A DNA stretch of 64,000 nt from Aeromonas cavernicola (GCF_002795305.1 NZ_PGGC01000013.1:1-64000), one strand, 5' to 3'; counted from the first letter of the stretch, positions 1 through 11,535 are shown. Notes: a model not told the origin generated them from the letters alone. Numbers and translations are program-made.

Positions 1-61
1 CTGGCTTCACTAGGAGGCGAGCTCATCAGCGTGGCGCTAGGTGCCGTGCTGGTAGGGGCGC

Positions 62-89
62 ATTATAGGGAGGCGCGCCAAGATGACAA
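62..89 (-). promoter_or_regulatory. rrn P1-type ribosomal RNA promoter, reading out of the left edge
   Basis: On the minus strand a TTGTCA -35 box (84-89), a 16-base spacer and a TATAAT -10 box (62-67) are followed by GCGCC. This is the arrangement of E. coli rrnB P1, including the sub-optimal 16-base spacer and the GC-rich discriminator that makes rRNA promoters sensitive to ppGpp. The upstream side (90-125) is rich in A/T runs, as an UP element would be. In E. coli hemG is directly followed by rrnA, which fits. The rRNA genes themselves lie outside the window. Confidence 0.8.
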
Positions 90-144
90 GGGGAAAATTG
101 CAAAAACAGGCTCTTTTTACCTATTTTCGATTCAACCGTTGTTT

Positions 145-178
145 TATTAAACAAAAACCCCTTCATAAAGGGGTTTTG
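145..178 (-). terminator. Intrinsic terminator of the hemG unit
   Basis: An 8-bp stem (154-161 pairing with 170-177) of AAAACCCC/GGGGTTTT is followed on the minus strand by a T-rich stretch. It lies 34 bases past the hemG stop and just before the rrn promoter, so it insulates the two units. Confidence 0.75.
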
Positions 179-211
179 CGGGCCTGCAGGACCCTATCTC
201 ACTTTGATTTG

Positions 212-736
212 TTATTTTTTTAGCCAAAACTCGCGAGCAAAACTGCGCACTTTTTCCCAATCGGTAAACTCGAGGTCTTGGCGGGTATCCGTGCTACCGC
301 CAGTTATCTTCATAATCAGTTGGATAATCCGCGTCTGCCACCAATTGTAACGAGAGTACTGCAGCGCACCTGCCACCACGCCCAACGTTTTCGGCTGCCA
401 GGGTGAGAGGCGCAAGAACTTCTTCATATAGGCATTAGTTTGCGGTGTCTGCTTTTCAGGTTTACGGGCGGTCAGATTGACACAGAAGAAAGCCGCATTC
501 GCCACTTCTAGTTGCTCTCGATGAGCATGGATAAAGCTAAATAGGCTGGGATGAAAGTTGCCGTAGCGAACAGAGGCACCTATCAACACCTTGGCATACT
601 TGCTGAGATTACACATTGGCAACATATGCAAATCATGACTCACCACCTCGCATCCTGGCATCTCCTCCAGCATGACATCGATGATTTTGCGGGTTTGGCC
701 ATCCCGAGAGGAATAAAGCACCAGAATCTTGTCCAT
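212..736 (-). CDS. hemG: Protoporphyrinogen IX dehydrogenase (quinone), HemG
   Basis: This 174-residue flavodoxin-fold protein oxidises protoporphyrinogen IX to protoporphyrin IX, passing electrons to the quinone pool; it is the penultimate step of heme synthesis and works aerobically and anaerobically. The N-terminus ILVLYSSRDGQT is the FMN phosphate-binding loop. The length and the W/R-rich C-terminal third match HemG rather than a free flavodoxin. The start lies 7 bases after the trkH stop, with GAGG inside the end of trkH, so it is probably translated with trkH. The order yigZ-trkH-hemG-rrn is the same as in E. coli. Confidence 0.95.
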   Translation of the reverse strand: MDKILVLYSSRDGQTRKIIDVMLEEMPGCEVVSHDLHMLPMCNLSKYAKVLIGASVRYGNFHPSLFSFIHAHREQLEVANAAFFCVNLTARKPEKQTPQTNAYMKKFLRLSPWQPKTLGVVAGALQYSRYNWWQTRIIQLIMKITGGSTDTRQDLEFTDWEKVRSFAREFWLKK

Positions 737-743
737 AACAACC

Positions 744-2201
744 TCAGCTTCGCCAAAATGCGGGAGTGAATAGCACTAACAGAGTGAATACCTCTAATCG
801 CCCAAATAACATCGCCAACACCAGCAACCATTTAGCAGTGGCTGTGGTGCTAGAAAAATTAGCAGCAACATCGCCAAGACCTGGGCCTACGTTAGTCAGG
901 GTGGCAGCCACTGCGGAGAAGGCGGTTAACTCATTCATCCCCGTGGCGATCAGGGCCAGTATAAATAGCACAAATAAGATGATGTAAGTGGCGAAAAACC
1001 CCCAGACAGCCTCCACCACCCGTTCTGGCACCGCTTTATGGCCGAGTTTGAGGGTGTAAACCGCGCGCGGATGAACCAATCGGCGTAATTCACGCATGCC
1101 TTGCATAAATAAAATCATGAAACGCATCACTTTGATGCCACCGCCAGTACTTCCGGCACAGCAGCCTATAAACGTCGATGTCATCAACAGGATTGGCAAG
1201 ATGGACGGCCAGTCAGCATAGCTCGTCGTATTGTAACCCGTCGTCGTGCCTATTGAGACCGACTGAAACAAGGCGTGATTGAGGGTCTCCAGCCAATCCT
1301 CATAGTGGTTATGTTGCAGTAGTACGACCGCACAGAATAGGAATAGAAAAAGCTGAATCCCGAGAAATACCTTCACTTCAGGATCCCGTAAGTAGGTTAA
1401 CAGCCGGACCGGCATGTGTGTAAACACGGTAAAATGCAGGCCAAAATTAATGCTGGCAATCAGCAGAAAACAGACCGTGATGAGGTTGATGGCGCCACTG
1501 TTGAAATAACCAATGCTGGCATCATGGGTAGAAAACCCGCCGATAGACAGGCTGGAGAAAGAGTGGCAGATGGCATCGAATAGCGTCATACCTGCCAACC
1601 AATAAGCTAATGCACACAAGAGGGTCAGCAGCAGATAGATGGACCACAGCACTTTAGCCGTCTCGGCAATACGCGGCGTTACCTTGGTATCCTTCACTGG
1701 CCCTGGAATTTCGGCACGATAGAGCTGCATCCCGCCGATCCCGAGCAGCGGTAAAATAGCAACGGCCAGCACGATGATACCCATCCCGCCAAGCCACTGC
1801 AGCAACTGGCGGTAGAACAAAAAGGCCTTGGGCAAATCATCTAATCCCGTTAATACCGTCGCGCCTGTGGTCGTTAGGCCAGAAAATGACTCAAAGAATG
1901 CTTCAGGCACCGACATATTGGGGGCATCACTGAGGATAAACGGCACGGCACCCACGCTGCCCAACACGGTCCAGAACAGCACCACAATCAAGAAGCCCTC
2001 TTTTGAGCGCAGCTCTTTTTTGTGATAGCGATTGGGGAACCAGAGCATCCCGCCAAGCAATAGCGCAATCAGGAACGAGCTCACAAATTCGGCACCACCG
2101 CCATCCCGGTAGCCAAAAGCCACCAGCGCAGGCAACAGCATGGTCGAACTAAACAGTGCAACCAACAGGCCAACGATGCGAATAATGCTCAAGATCTGCA
2201 T
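744..2201 (-). CDS. trkH: Trk potassium uptake system, membrane subunit TrkH
   Basis: An inner-membrane K+ translocating subunit of 485 residues, the usual TrkH length, that works with cytoplasmic TrkA (not in this window). Four pore-loop repeats are readable with their filter glycines: SGLTTTGATV (first), SIGGFST (second), IGTTTGYN (third) and TNVGPGLG (fourth). Long hydrophobic segments fill the remainder. The N-terminus resembles E. coli TrkH (ITRIVG-type start). It lies 34 bases downstream of yigZ and 7 bases before hemG on the same strand, so the three genes probably form one operon. Confidence 0.96.
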   Translation of the reverse strand: MQILSIIRIVGLLVALFSSTMLLPALVAFGYRDGGGAEFVSSFLIALLLGGMLWFPNRYHKKELRSKEGFLIVVLFWTVLGSVGAVPFILSDAPNMSVPEAFFESFSGLTTTGATVLTGLDDLPKAFLFYRQLLQWLGGMGIIVLAVAILPLLGIGGMQLYRAEIPGPVKDTKVTPRIAETAKVLWSIYLLLTLLCALAYWLAGMTLFDAICHSFSSLSIGGFSTHDASIGYFNSGAINLITVCFLLIASINFGLHFTVFTHMPVRLLTYLRDPEVKVFLGIQLFLFLFCAVVLLQHNHYEDWLETLNHALFQSVSIGTTTGYNTTSYADWPSILPILLMTSTFIGCCAGSTGGGIKVMRFMILFMQGMRELRRLVHPRAVYTLKLGHKAVPERVVEAVWGFFATYIILFVLFILALIATGMNELTAFSAVAATLTNVGPGLGDVAANFSSTTATAKWLLVLAMLFGRLEVFTLLVLFTPAFWRS

Positions 2202-2235
2202 TCAAGCTCTCTCCAGACTAAAAGAGCGATGGATT

Positions 2236-2853
2236 CTAGCCATCTAACGAACGAAGAGATACCCGTCCATGAGTCCGGTCGGTTAATTCTTTATCAATAT
2301 TGGCCCATGCCGAGGACTCCCACGCAATCTGTAAGCGCACCTGCAAGCCGTACTCAGCGGCCAGCAACTCACCACCGTAACGGTTAATCAGTGACTCCAC
2401 CACGCCCATATCGCCATAGTCGCACTCAATAAGAGCAGGGGTGCGCAGCACCTTGAGTATTGTGACTAACTGTTTCAGCGCTGCGCCAACCCCACCACCA
2501 TAGGCTTTCACCAAGCCACCGGTACCAAGCTGAATACCACCGTAATAACGCACCACCACCGCACAGATTTCACCGAACCCTGAGCCCATCAGCTGGGCCA
2601 GCATGGGTTTACCTGCCGTGCCGGACGGCTCTCCATCGTCGCTAAAACCGTAAACCTGGCTATCTTGGGGAGCGCCCGCGACAAAGGCCCAGCAGTGGTG
2701 ACGTGCCGTCGGGTGCTGCCGCTTGACCTCGCTCACCCACGCCTTAGCGGCCGCAACTGTCGGGGTATGACCGATCAGGGTAATGAAACGGCTCTTTTTG
2801 ATCTCTTCGGTCAGCGCCAGTGGCGCTGCTGGAATGGGGTAAGCGGCTGCCAT
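2236..2853 (-). CDS. yigZ: IMPACT-family protein YigZ
   Basis: A 205-residue member of the YigZ/IMPACT family. The N-terminal domain contains the family signature KKSRFI near residue 20, then the DDGEPSGTAGKPML block (about residues 72-85) and VVRYYGGIQLGTGGL (about 100-114). The C-terminal part is the small ferredoxin-like UPF0029 domain. The molecular role is poorly defined: the eukaryotic relative IMPACT binds the Gcn2 activator Gcn1, whereas bacterial YigZ has no settled function. It is the first gene of the yigZ-trkH-hemG run. Confidence 0.92.
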   Translation of the reverse strand: MAAAYPIPAAPLALTEEIKKSRFITLIGHTPTVAAAKAWVSEVKRQHPTARHHCWAFVAGAPQDSQVYGFSDDGEPSGTAGKPMLAQLMGSGFGEICAVVVRYYGGIQLGTGGLVKAYGGGVGAALKQLVTILKVLRTPALIECDYGDMGVVESLINRYGGELLAAEYGLQVRLQIAWESSAWANIDKELTDRTHGRVSLRSLDG

Positions 2854-3183
2854 TAACGCCCTACTGATCTGGTGAGGTGGTCCACGGCACCGCTCCAGAT
2901 AGCGGCCGATGCACAGCGCCCAACACGCCGGCCGACCTTGATTGGCGGGCCTGCGACAGGCTGATGCTGGATAAACAATAGATTGTTGCGACGCATCGCA
3001 TCCTGCTCTTAAGTGAAGGGTTGCAGCATACCATCAAGCACAAAGGGGCTCGAGCCGTCACACTGCCGCTTCGTGAAGTCACGCATGGGGGATAGCACAT
3101 TTGTTATTAAACAAAACCAATCATTAACAAATAAAAAACAATTCAATACACTGCCGGTAGATACATGAAGTCAGGGATTACTC
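2854..3183. other. Intergenic region between divergent yigZ and aacS
   Basis: It holds the two divergent promoters, which I could not place with confidence. An A/T-rich stretch at about 3098-3150 directly precedes aacS. The ORFs that can be drawn here have no ribosome-binding site and no family resemblance. Confidence 0.5.
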
Positions 3184-5121
<1,938 letters not shown>

Positions 5122-5149
5122 GGGTCAGGGCCCTTGCTCCCACCTTAAT

Positions 5150-5177
5150 AGATAAGGGCCGCAAGCGGCCCTTATCT
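5150..5177. terminator. Bidirectional terminator between aacS and the TRAP permease gene
   Basis: Near-perfect 12-13 bp inverted repeat, AGATAAGGGCCGC (5150-5162) with its complement at 5165-5177, lying between two convergent genes. The T-tracts are short, so some factor dependence is possible. Confidence 0.65.
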
Positions 5178-5185
5178 GGTCTAGG

Positions 5186-7738
5186 TTAACGATGCTGTTG
5201 GCGGCGTCGCTGCAACCAGACGATCACCCCAAACAGCAGGAAGCCAGGAATCCACATCCACTCTTTGGTCCAGCGCTCGGTCGGCGCCTTGACCTGTTCA
5301 ATCTCCTGATCAAACTCCAGCCCCATGGCGGCGGCTGGGCTACCAAAGGTGACGTTGTCGATCAGCGTCTTGCCATCCTGCTCATAGAGGCTCAACCCCA
5401 GATTGGCCAGCCGCGCCTCACCGGTAGCCCCTTCCGGCACGGCGACCAGCAAGGTGAATGTGCGCGCTTTGCCGACCGCGTCCTCGCCCACCACACGAAG
5501 TCGCAGGGTGCTCTCTGCTTCCACTTCGCCCATGGTTTGCGCAAGTTGGGCAGGTGGCGTCTCACGATAGGGATCGTGCACCATGTCCATCCAAAAACCG
5601 GGGCGGAACAGGGTAAAGGCGACCAGAAGCAGCAAGACGCTCTCGTACCAGCGACTCTTGACCAAGAACCAGCCCTGAGTGGCGGCGGCGAAGATCAGCA
5701 TGGCGATGGTCGCCACCACGAAGATCAGCACCCCGTGGGCAAAGTCCACGTCGATCAGCAGCAGATCAGTGTTGAAGATAAACAGGAACGGCAACGCTGC
5801 GGTACGCAAGCTGTAGTAAAACGCCGTGATCCCAGTCTTGATGGGATCGCCCTTGGAGACGGCGGCAGCGGCGAACGAGGCCAGTCCCACCGGTGGCGTC
5901 ACATCCGCCATGATGCCGAAGTAGAAGACGAACAGGTGCACCGCGATCAGCGGCACGATCAGCCCGTTCTGCTGCCCAAGCGTCACCACCACCGGCGCCA
6001 GCAGGCTGGATACCACGATGTAGTTGGCGGTGGTGGGCAGCCCCATGCCAAGGATCAGGCTCAGCAGGGCGGTCAGCAGCAGCATCAGCAGCAGGTTGCC
6101 CATAGAGAGCATCTCTACCAGATCCGCCAATACCAGACCGACCCCAGTCTGAGAAACCGCTCCGACAATGATCCCCGCGGTGGCGGTGGCAATACCGATG
6201 CCGATCATATTGCGGGCACCGGCCACCAGCCCTTCCCGCAGATCCACCACCCCATCCGCCACCGTGCCGTAGTCATGCTTGCCGTCACGACGCAGCCAGT
6301 TGAGCAGGGGCCGCTGGGTCAGCAGGATGATCACCAACATCACCGTGCCCCAGAAGGCGGACAACCCTGGTGAGAGACGCTCCACCATCAAGCACCACAC
6401 CAACACCACCACTGGCAGCATAAAGTGCAAGCCAGAGAGCAGCACACTGCGGGTGTTGGGTAGCTCAGTCAGCGGTTTATCCGGGTCTTCCGCCGCCAGC
6501 GGTTCGTTGCTGGCAGCAACCTTCAACAGCCCCAAATAGGTAACAGCCAGCAGCAGGGCGATGCCGGGCAGGGCGTAGTCACCCAGCGCAGGCTTGAGCC
6601 AGCCAAGGCCGTAGTAGACCGCCAGCGACAGGCCGCTGATGAGGGCCGATCCAAAGGCAAAACCGGTCAGACGCCGTAGCCACGGCTTGGGCTGATGATT
6701 GCCGATCGGCTGCATGCCCAGTTTCAGCGCCTCCAGATGGACGATGTAGAGCAGCGCGATATAGGAGATGGTCGCAGGCAGGAAGGCATGTTTGATGATC
6801 TCCACGTAGGGAATGCCGACATACTCCACCATCAGGAAGGCGGCGGCCCCCATCACTGGTGGCATGATCTGACCATTAACCGAGGAGGCCACTTCGACCG
6901 CCCCCGCTTTCTCGGAGCTAAAGCCAACCTTCTTCATCATCGGGATGGTGAAGGTGCCGGTGGTGACCACGTTGGCAATCGACGAACCGGAAATCAGACC
7001 GGTCAGGCCAGAGGCCACCACCGCCGCCTTGGCTGGGCCACCACGCAGATGACCCAGCAGGCTAAAGGCAAGCTGGATAAAGTAGTGACCCGCTCCGGCC
7101 CGCTCCAGCAGGGCGCCGAACAGCACGAACAGGAACACGAAACTGGTAGACACCCCGAGGGCAATGCCAAATACCCCTTCGGTGGTGATCCATTGGTGGT
7201 TGGCCAGCGCGGTGAAACTTACCCCGCGGTGAGCCAGCAACCCCGGCATCCAAGGCCCCGCCAAACTGTAAGCGAGGAACACGATGGCGATAGCGGCGAG
7301 GGCCGGACCCAGCGCTCGGCGGGCGGCTTCCAACAACAGCGGAATGCCGATGCAGGCAGTTACCAGATCCGCAGTGGTGAGGTTGCCCGGTCGCTGCGCC
7401 AGCGCCTCATACATCACAAACAGGTAGGCCGCAGCACCAGCAGCAATCAGTGCCAGCGCAATATCGCCAACCGGTACTCGGTCACGGGGCGAAGTGCGAC
7501 CAGCCGGAAACACCAAAAAGGCCAGCAGCAGAGCAAAGGTAAGGTGAATAGAGCGGGTTTCGGTATCATTGAGTACGCCAAACCCCACCATAAAGGGGAG
7601 TGGCGAGGCGATCCAGAGCTGGAACAGCGACCAAGCCAGCGCCAGCGCAGTAATGAGCCAGCCCATGATGCCGAGCGGCAGGCGAGCGCCCACATCCTGG
7701 GCGATCAGCTCTTCAGTAGAAAGTTGTTTATCTTGCAT
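5186..7738 (-). CDS. TRAP transporter fused permease (small plus large membrane subunits), TAXI type
   Basis: An 850-residue inner-membrane protein in which the 4-TM small subunit (roughly residues 1-150) is fused to the 12-TM large subunit (roughly 190-640), as in TAXI-type TRAP systems. Family-like motifs include the SGLTGLISGSSIANVVTTGT block (about 245-264) and GMGLPTTANYI (about 560). After the last transporter helices a soluble stretch of about 170 residues follows, with a PDZ-like VTFGSPAAAMGLE sequence and a final TM segment; it resembles the C-terminal domain called DUF3394. The binding protein gene lies upstream, separated by a hairpin. The substrate cannot be told from sequence; TAXI systems often carry C4-dicarboxylates or glutamate-like acids. 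Confidence 0.9.
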   Translation of the reverse strand: MQDKQLSTEELIAQDVGARLPLGIMGWLITALALAWSLFQLWIASPLPFMVGFGVLNDTETRSIHLTFALLLAFLVFPAGRTSPRDRVPVGDIALALIAAGAAAYLFVMYEALAQRPGNLTTADLVTACIGIPLLLEAARRALGPALAAIAIVFLAYSLAGPWMPGLLAHRGVSFTALANHQWITTEGVFGIALGVSTSFVFLFVLFGALLERAGAGHYFIQLAFSLLGHLRGGPAKAAVVASGLTGLISGSSIANVVTTGTFTIPMMKKVGFSSEKAGAVEVASSVNGQIMPPVMGAAAFLMVEYVGIPYVEIIKHAFLPATISYIALLYIVHLEALKLGMQPIGNHQPKPWLRRLTGFAFGSALISGLSLAVYYGLGWLKPALGDYALPGIALLLAVTYLGLLKVAASNEPLAAEDPDKPLTELPNTRSVLLSGLHFMLPVVVLVWCLMVERLSPGLSAFWGTVMLVIILLTQRPLLNWLRRDGKHDYGTVADGVVDLREGLVAGARNMIGIGIATATAGIIVGAVSQTGVGLVLADLVEMLSMGNLLLMLLLTALLSLILGMGLPTTANYIVVSSLLAPVVVTLGQQNGLIVPLIAVHLFVFYFGIMADVTPPVGLASFAAAAVSKGDPIKTGITAFYYSLRTAALPFLFIFNTDLLLIDVDFAHGVLIFVVATIAMLIFAAATQGWFLVKSRWYESVLLLLVAFTLFRPGFWMDMVHDPYRETPPAQLAQTMGEVEAESTLRLRVVGEDAVGKARTFTLLVAVPEGATGEARLANLGLSLYEQDGKTLIDNVTFGSPAAAMGLEFDQEIEQVKAPTERWTKEWMWIPGFLLFGVIVWLQRRRQQHR

Positions 7739-7765
7739 AGTTCATTTTTTGCCAACAAGTACCAT

Positions 7766-7810
7766 AAAAACGACACCCGTCGCCGCACATAACGCGGCCA
7801 ACGGGTGTCG
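7766..7810 (-). terminator. Attenuator-like hairpin between the TAXI binding protein and the permease
   Basis: On the minus strand a 10-bp stem CGACACCCGT/ACGGGTGTCG (7771-7780 with 7801-7810) with an inner 4-bp stem is followed directly by five T residues (7766-7770). It sits in the 73-100 base gap between two co-transcribed genes. A partial terminator or 3'-end protecting hairpin here would give more binding protein than permease, which is common for periplasmic binding-protein operons. Confidence 0.7.
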
Positions 7811-7839
7811 AGGCGTTTAACCAGCCCGCAGGCTTGCTA

Positions 7840-8811
7840 TCAGAGCCAGCCACGCTCTTTGTAATAGCGAGCGGCCCCTTCATGCAACGGCGCTGAGAGT
7901 CCGACCTTGATCATGTCGGCCTCTTTCAGGTCAGCAAAGGCGGGGTGCAGACGCTTGAAGCGATCCAGATTATCAAATACCGACTTCACCAGCTGATAGA
8001 CCACTTCTGGGTCTGCCTTCGCGCTAGTGGAGAGCACTGCTTTACCACCGATGGATGGGGTTGGCTTATCACTACCCTTGTAGATGCCGCCGGGGATCTC
8101 GGCTTTGCTGTAGTAGCTCTTCTCAGCCAGCAGCTTGTCGATGTCGGCGCCGGTGACCGGTACCAATACCGCGTCGGTGGTGGTAGAGGCTTCTTGGATG
8201 GCACCGTTCGGGTGGCCAACGAAGTAGCTCATGGCGTCGATATTGTTGTCGCCAAGGGCAGAGGCTTGCTCAGCAGGCTTGAGCTCGGAGACCAGACCGA
8301 AGTCACCTTTCTTCCAGCCCTTGACCGCCATGATCTCTTCCATGGTGTCCCGTTGGCCGGAGCCCGGGTTACCGATGTTGACGCGTTTACCTTTCAGATC
8401 GTCAAAACCGGCGATCTTGGCGTCGCGGCGCGCCAGAATGGTGAACACCTCGCTTTGCAGGGAGAACACGGCACGGATGTCGTCCATCGCGCCTTGTGCT
8501 TTGAATGGCTCAAGCCCCTTCATCGCTTTGAACTGGTGATCCGACTGCATGATGCCGAAATTGAACTCGCCGCTCCGGATACCATTGACGTTGGCCACGC
8601 CACCGCCGCTAGCAGGGGCATTGCACTTGATCTGATGCTCAGCAGCACCACGATTGAGGAAACGACAGATAGACTGGCCCGCCACATAGTAGACACCAGT
8701 TTGGCCGCCAGTCCCTATGGTCACGAAACGCTCCTGTGCTTGCACTGGGCCACCAAAGGAGACACCCACCAGCGCAGCAGACAGGGCGCATGCCAGAGAT
8801 AATGCTTTCAT
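7840..8811 (-). CDS. TAXI-family TRAP transporter solute-binding protein
   Basis: A periplasmic receptor of about 323 residues for the TRAP permease downstream. A signal peptide (MKALSLACALSAAL, cleaved near VQA-QE) is followed by the TAXI hallmark VTIGTGGQTGVYYVAG, then GVANVNGI and a LysR-substrate-like fold. I chose the ATG at 8811 because AAGGA lies 8 bases before it; the ATG at 8820 has that same element directly abutting it, and a longer frame reaching 8898 has no ribosome-binding site. It is first in the operon and separated from the permease by a hairpin terminator. Confidence 0.93.
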   Translation of the reverse strand: MKALSLACALSAALVGVSFGGPVQAQERFVTIGTGGQTGVYYVAGQSICRFLNRGAAEHQIKCNAPASGGGVANVNGIRSGEFNFGIMQSDHQFKAMKGLEPFKAQGAMDDIRAVFSLQSEVFTILARRDAKIAGFDDLKGKRVNIGNPGSGQRDTMEEIMAVKGWKKGDFGLVSELKPAEQASALGDNNIDAMSYFVGHPNGAIQEASTTTDAVLVPVTGADIDKLLAEKSYYSKAEIPGGIYKGSDKPTPSIGGKAVLSTSAKADPEVVYQLVKSVFDNLDRFKRLHPAFADLKEADMIKVGLSAPLHEGAARYYKERGWL

Positions 8812-8820
8812 CTTGTTCAT

Positions 8821-9234
8821 CCTTTTTGATTGATTCCGATCACCCGTTCCCCGGGCGAATGCCAGACGAGCCGCTAGGTAGCCGCAGGACTCATCCATCC
8901 TCTCGGTGATGAGACACTGGTGTGAACGCTAAGCGTTTGCCAACTCGTCACCCGCATTCCGTGGTGAGACAGCCGGCTCCCGGTCGACTGAAGATAATTG
9001 GCCCCAAAGGGGCCAATTAAGAAGTCATAACCGCCATGATTAAGCACATTACGCCAACATAAATCAAACAAAACAGCAATCTGACAGATTTAAATATTGA
9101 GAAATTTGATACGGATCATCAATTCATCGCTCATGAATTCAGGGGTTGTACGAGGGATAAGCAGGCGGGCGGGATAGTGCGAAGATTCTTTTGCAGCCCT
9201 TGCCAGACAAGGGCTGCCATCCAATCAGCAGAGG
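8821..9234. other. Intergenic region upstream of the TAXI gene, with two hairpins
   Basis: It contains a perfect 11-bp palindrome with an AAA loop (8995-9019, TAATTGGCCCC and complement) that lacks a T-tract, and a 10-bp hairpin at 9193-9217 just past the stop of the oligopeptidase gene. The stretch 9050-9130 is A/T-rich and probably holds upstream control sequence for the TRAP operon. No gene is seen. Confidence 0.5.
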
Positions 9235-11382
9235 TTAGCGCTTGGCCAGATCCAAGATAAAGGCGTATTCCAGTGCAATATCTTCATACGCCTTGAACCG
9301 ACCCGACTTGCCACCATGACCGGCATCCATATCAACGTGCAGCAGGAGCTGGTTATGGTCTGTTTTCAGTTCCCGCAGCTTGGCGACCCACTTCGCAGGC
9401 TCCCAATACTGCACTTGCGAGTCGTGCAGACCGGTGGTGACCAGCAGATTGGGATAGGCCTGCGCTTTGACTTGGTCGTAGGGGCTGTAGCGCTTCATGT
9501 AGTCGTAGTAGCGCTTCTGATTGGGGTTGCCCCACTCGTCATACTCGCCCGTGGTGAGGGGAATTGACTCATCCAGCATGGTGGTAAGCACATCGACAAA
9601 GGGCACTTGGGCCACCACGCCGCGATAGAGTTCTGGCGCTTGGTTAATGACGGCCCCCATCAGCAAGCCTCCAGCACTGCCGCCCATGGCATAGACTTGA
9701 TCGCTCGCGCCATACCCCTGCGCGACTAACGCTTTGGTGACGTCGATGAAGTCATTAAAGGTGTTTTGCTTGTTCAGTAACTTACCCGCGTCGTACCACT
9801 GACGACCCAGCTCCTCCCCCCCGCGAATATGAGCAATGGCGTAGACAAAGCCCCTGTCCAGTAAGCTCAGACGAGAGCTGCTGAAGTCGGGGTCCATGCT
9901 GGCGCCATAAGAACCATAGCCATAGATCAGCAACGGATTTTTACGGGGTGCCGCCGCCTCTTTCTTCACCAGATCTTTGCGATAGACCAACGACACTGGC
10001 ACCGCGACCCCATCCCGAGCCGTGACCCAAACTCGCTCGCTAACGTACTGCTGGGCCTTGAAGCCTGCGACGGGCTGCTGCTTGAGCAGGGTACGCTTGC
10101 CACTCGCCATATCCAGCTCATAGGTGGAGGAGGGAGTGGTCATCGAGGAGTAGCCATAGCGCAGCGCACTGGTATCGGGTTCTGGGTTATAAGCAAGCCA
10201 TGTCACGTAAGCCGGATCGTCGAAGGCGATCTCCTGTTGCTCACCACTCTGCCAGTTGATCTGGCGCAGCCGAGTCAGCCCTTGATAACGCTCTTCCACC
10301 ACCAACCACTCTTTAAACAGGGCATAGCTCTCTAACAGCACCTCAGGATTGGGGGCAATGACCGGCTTCCAGCGATCGACTGGGCTTTCTTTGGTCTCAT
10401 ACAGACCAAAGTTCTTACCATCCTTATTGGAGCGAATATAAAAACGGCCACGGTAGTGATCCAAGCTGTATTCGTGATCCACCTGACGGCTTAAAAATAG
10501 CCGTGGCGCTTGCTCTGGTTGGTTTGCATCAATCAGGCGAGCTTCACCTGTGGTGGTGCTGGAGAGGTTGATAACGATGAAGTCATCCGAGGTGGTAGCG
10601 TAAAGGCTGACGTAGAAGGTATCGTCTTTCTCCTCATAAACCAGCTGATCCTGGGTGGGGTCAGTCCCTAAGGTATGACGGTAAACCTGATAGGGCAACA
10701 GGGTCTTGGGGTGTTTACGGACGTAAAACACCGTTTTGCTGTCGTTCGCCCAGACCAGATTGCCAGAGGTGTTCTCCAGCGTGTCGGCGGCCCACTTGCC
10801 ACTCTCTAAATCGAGAAATTGCACCCGATATTGGCGGCGGGAGAGATAATCCTCCGCCACCGCTAGCCAGCGGTTGCTGCGGCTCACCTCAAGGGCGCCG
10901 AGAGCATAAAATTCGTGCCCTTGCGCGCGCTCATTGCTGTCGAGCAGTAACTTAGTCTCTTGCTCGCCCAGCTTGGTACGAGAATAAATACCGTACTCCT
11001 TGCCCGGCTCATAACGCGTCTGGTAGCGATAGCCATTCTTGACGTAAGGCACTGATTCATCTTGCTGAGGAATGCGCGCCACCATCTCTTGATAAAGCTG
11101 ATCTCGCAGTGGCTGGATAGGCTTAAGCTGCGCCTCGGTGTAGGCGTTCTCCGCCGCTAAATAGGCCAGCACCTCTGGGTTCTGTCGCTCGTCATCGCGT
11201 AACCAGTAGTAGTTATCAATGCGGGTATCACCGTGTTGTTTCAGCTGGCGTGGGTGCTTGGCAGCAACCGGCGGGACAATCGAGGTTTCACTTGTCGGCA
11301 TGGCGGACTCTTGGTTGGCAGATGAATAGGGAATCACTATCAAGCAGGCTAGCAGCAGTAGCCTTTGGTAAACGCTAATCAT
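9235..11382 (-). CDS. ptrB: Secreted oligopeptidase B-like serine peptidase (family S9A)
   Basis: A 715-residue prolyl-oligopeptidase-family enzyme that cleaves short peptides, in oligopeptidase B after Arg or Lys. The beta-propeller occupies roughly residues 60-440 and the alpha/beta hydrolase domain the rest. The catalytic triad is readable as Ser569 (GGSAGG), Asp654 (LHDSQV) and His689 (DAGHGG); the 85- and 35-residue spacings match those I recall for E. coli OpdB. Unlike that cytosolic enzyme this one begins with [19 protein letters not shown], a signal peptide or membrane anchor. The ATG at 11382 has AAGGA 6 bases upstream; the longer frame to 11463 does not look translated. Confidence 0.9.
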   Translation of the reverse strand: MISVYQRLLLLACLIVIPYSSANQESAMPTSETSIVPPVAAKHPRQLKQHGDTRIDNYYWLRDDERQNPEVLAYLAAENAYTEAQLKPIQPLRDQLYQEMVARIPQQDESVPYVKNGYRYQTRYEPGKEYGIYSRTKLGEQETKLLLDSNERAQGHEFYALGALEVSRSNRWLAVAEDYLSRRQYRVQFLDLESGKWAADTLENTSGNLVWANDSKTVFYVRKHPKTLLPYQVYRHTLGTDPTQDQLVYEEKDDTFYVSLYATTSDDFIVINLSSTTTGEARLIDANQPEQAPRLFLSRQVDHEYSLDHYRGRFYIRSNKDGKNFGLYETKESPVDRWKPVIAPNPEVLLESYALFKEWLVVEERYQGLTRLRQINWQSGEQQEIAFDDPAYVTWLAYNPEPDTSALRYGYSSMTTPSSTYELDMASGKRTLLKQQPVAGFKAQQYVSERVWVTARDGVAVPVSLVYRKDLVKKEAAAPRKNPLLIYGYGSYGASMDPDFSSSRLSLLDRGFVYAIAHIRGGEELGRQWYDAGKLLNKQNTFNDFIDVTKALVAQGYGASDQVYAMGGSAGGLLMGAVINQAPELYRGVVAQVPFVDVLTTMLDESIPLTTGEYDEWGNPNQKRYYDYMKRYSPYDQVKAQAYPNLLVTTGLHDSQVQYWEPAKWVAKLRELKTDHNQLLLHVDMDAGHGGKSGRFKAYEDIALEYAFILDLAKR

Positions 11383-11500
11383 GTCGCATCCTTGGCTCTT
11401 TGCAATGGAGGGCAAATCCGTTGAATGGCTCATCAATCTGCCCCTTGTTGCCTTGCGTTGCAAGTTATCTCCCTGTTAATTCAGCCATATTTATAACAAC

Positions 11501-11535
11501 AAAGGGGCCACTATCGTCAGATAGTGGCCCCTTTT
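11501..11535. terminator. Intrinsic terminator after the DUF411 gene
   Basis: A 14-bp stem (11501-11514 with 11521-11534, core AAAGGGGCCACTAT) with a 6-base loop. On the minus strand it is followed by TTTGTTGTTAT, so it mainly ends the DUF411 transcript. Confidence 0.75.

Noticed and set aside
2861-3100. 79-codon minus-strand ORF
   Set aside because: It lies in a divergent intergenic region, lacks a ribosome-binding site and resembles no family.
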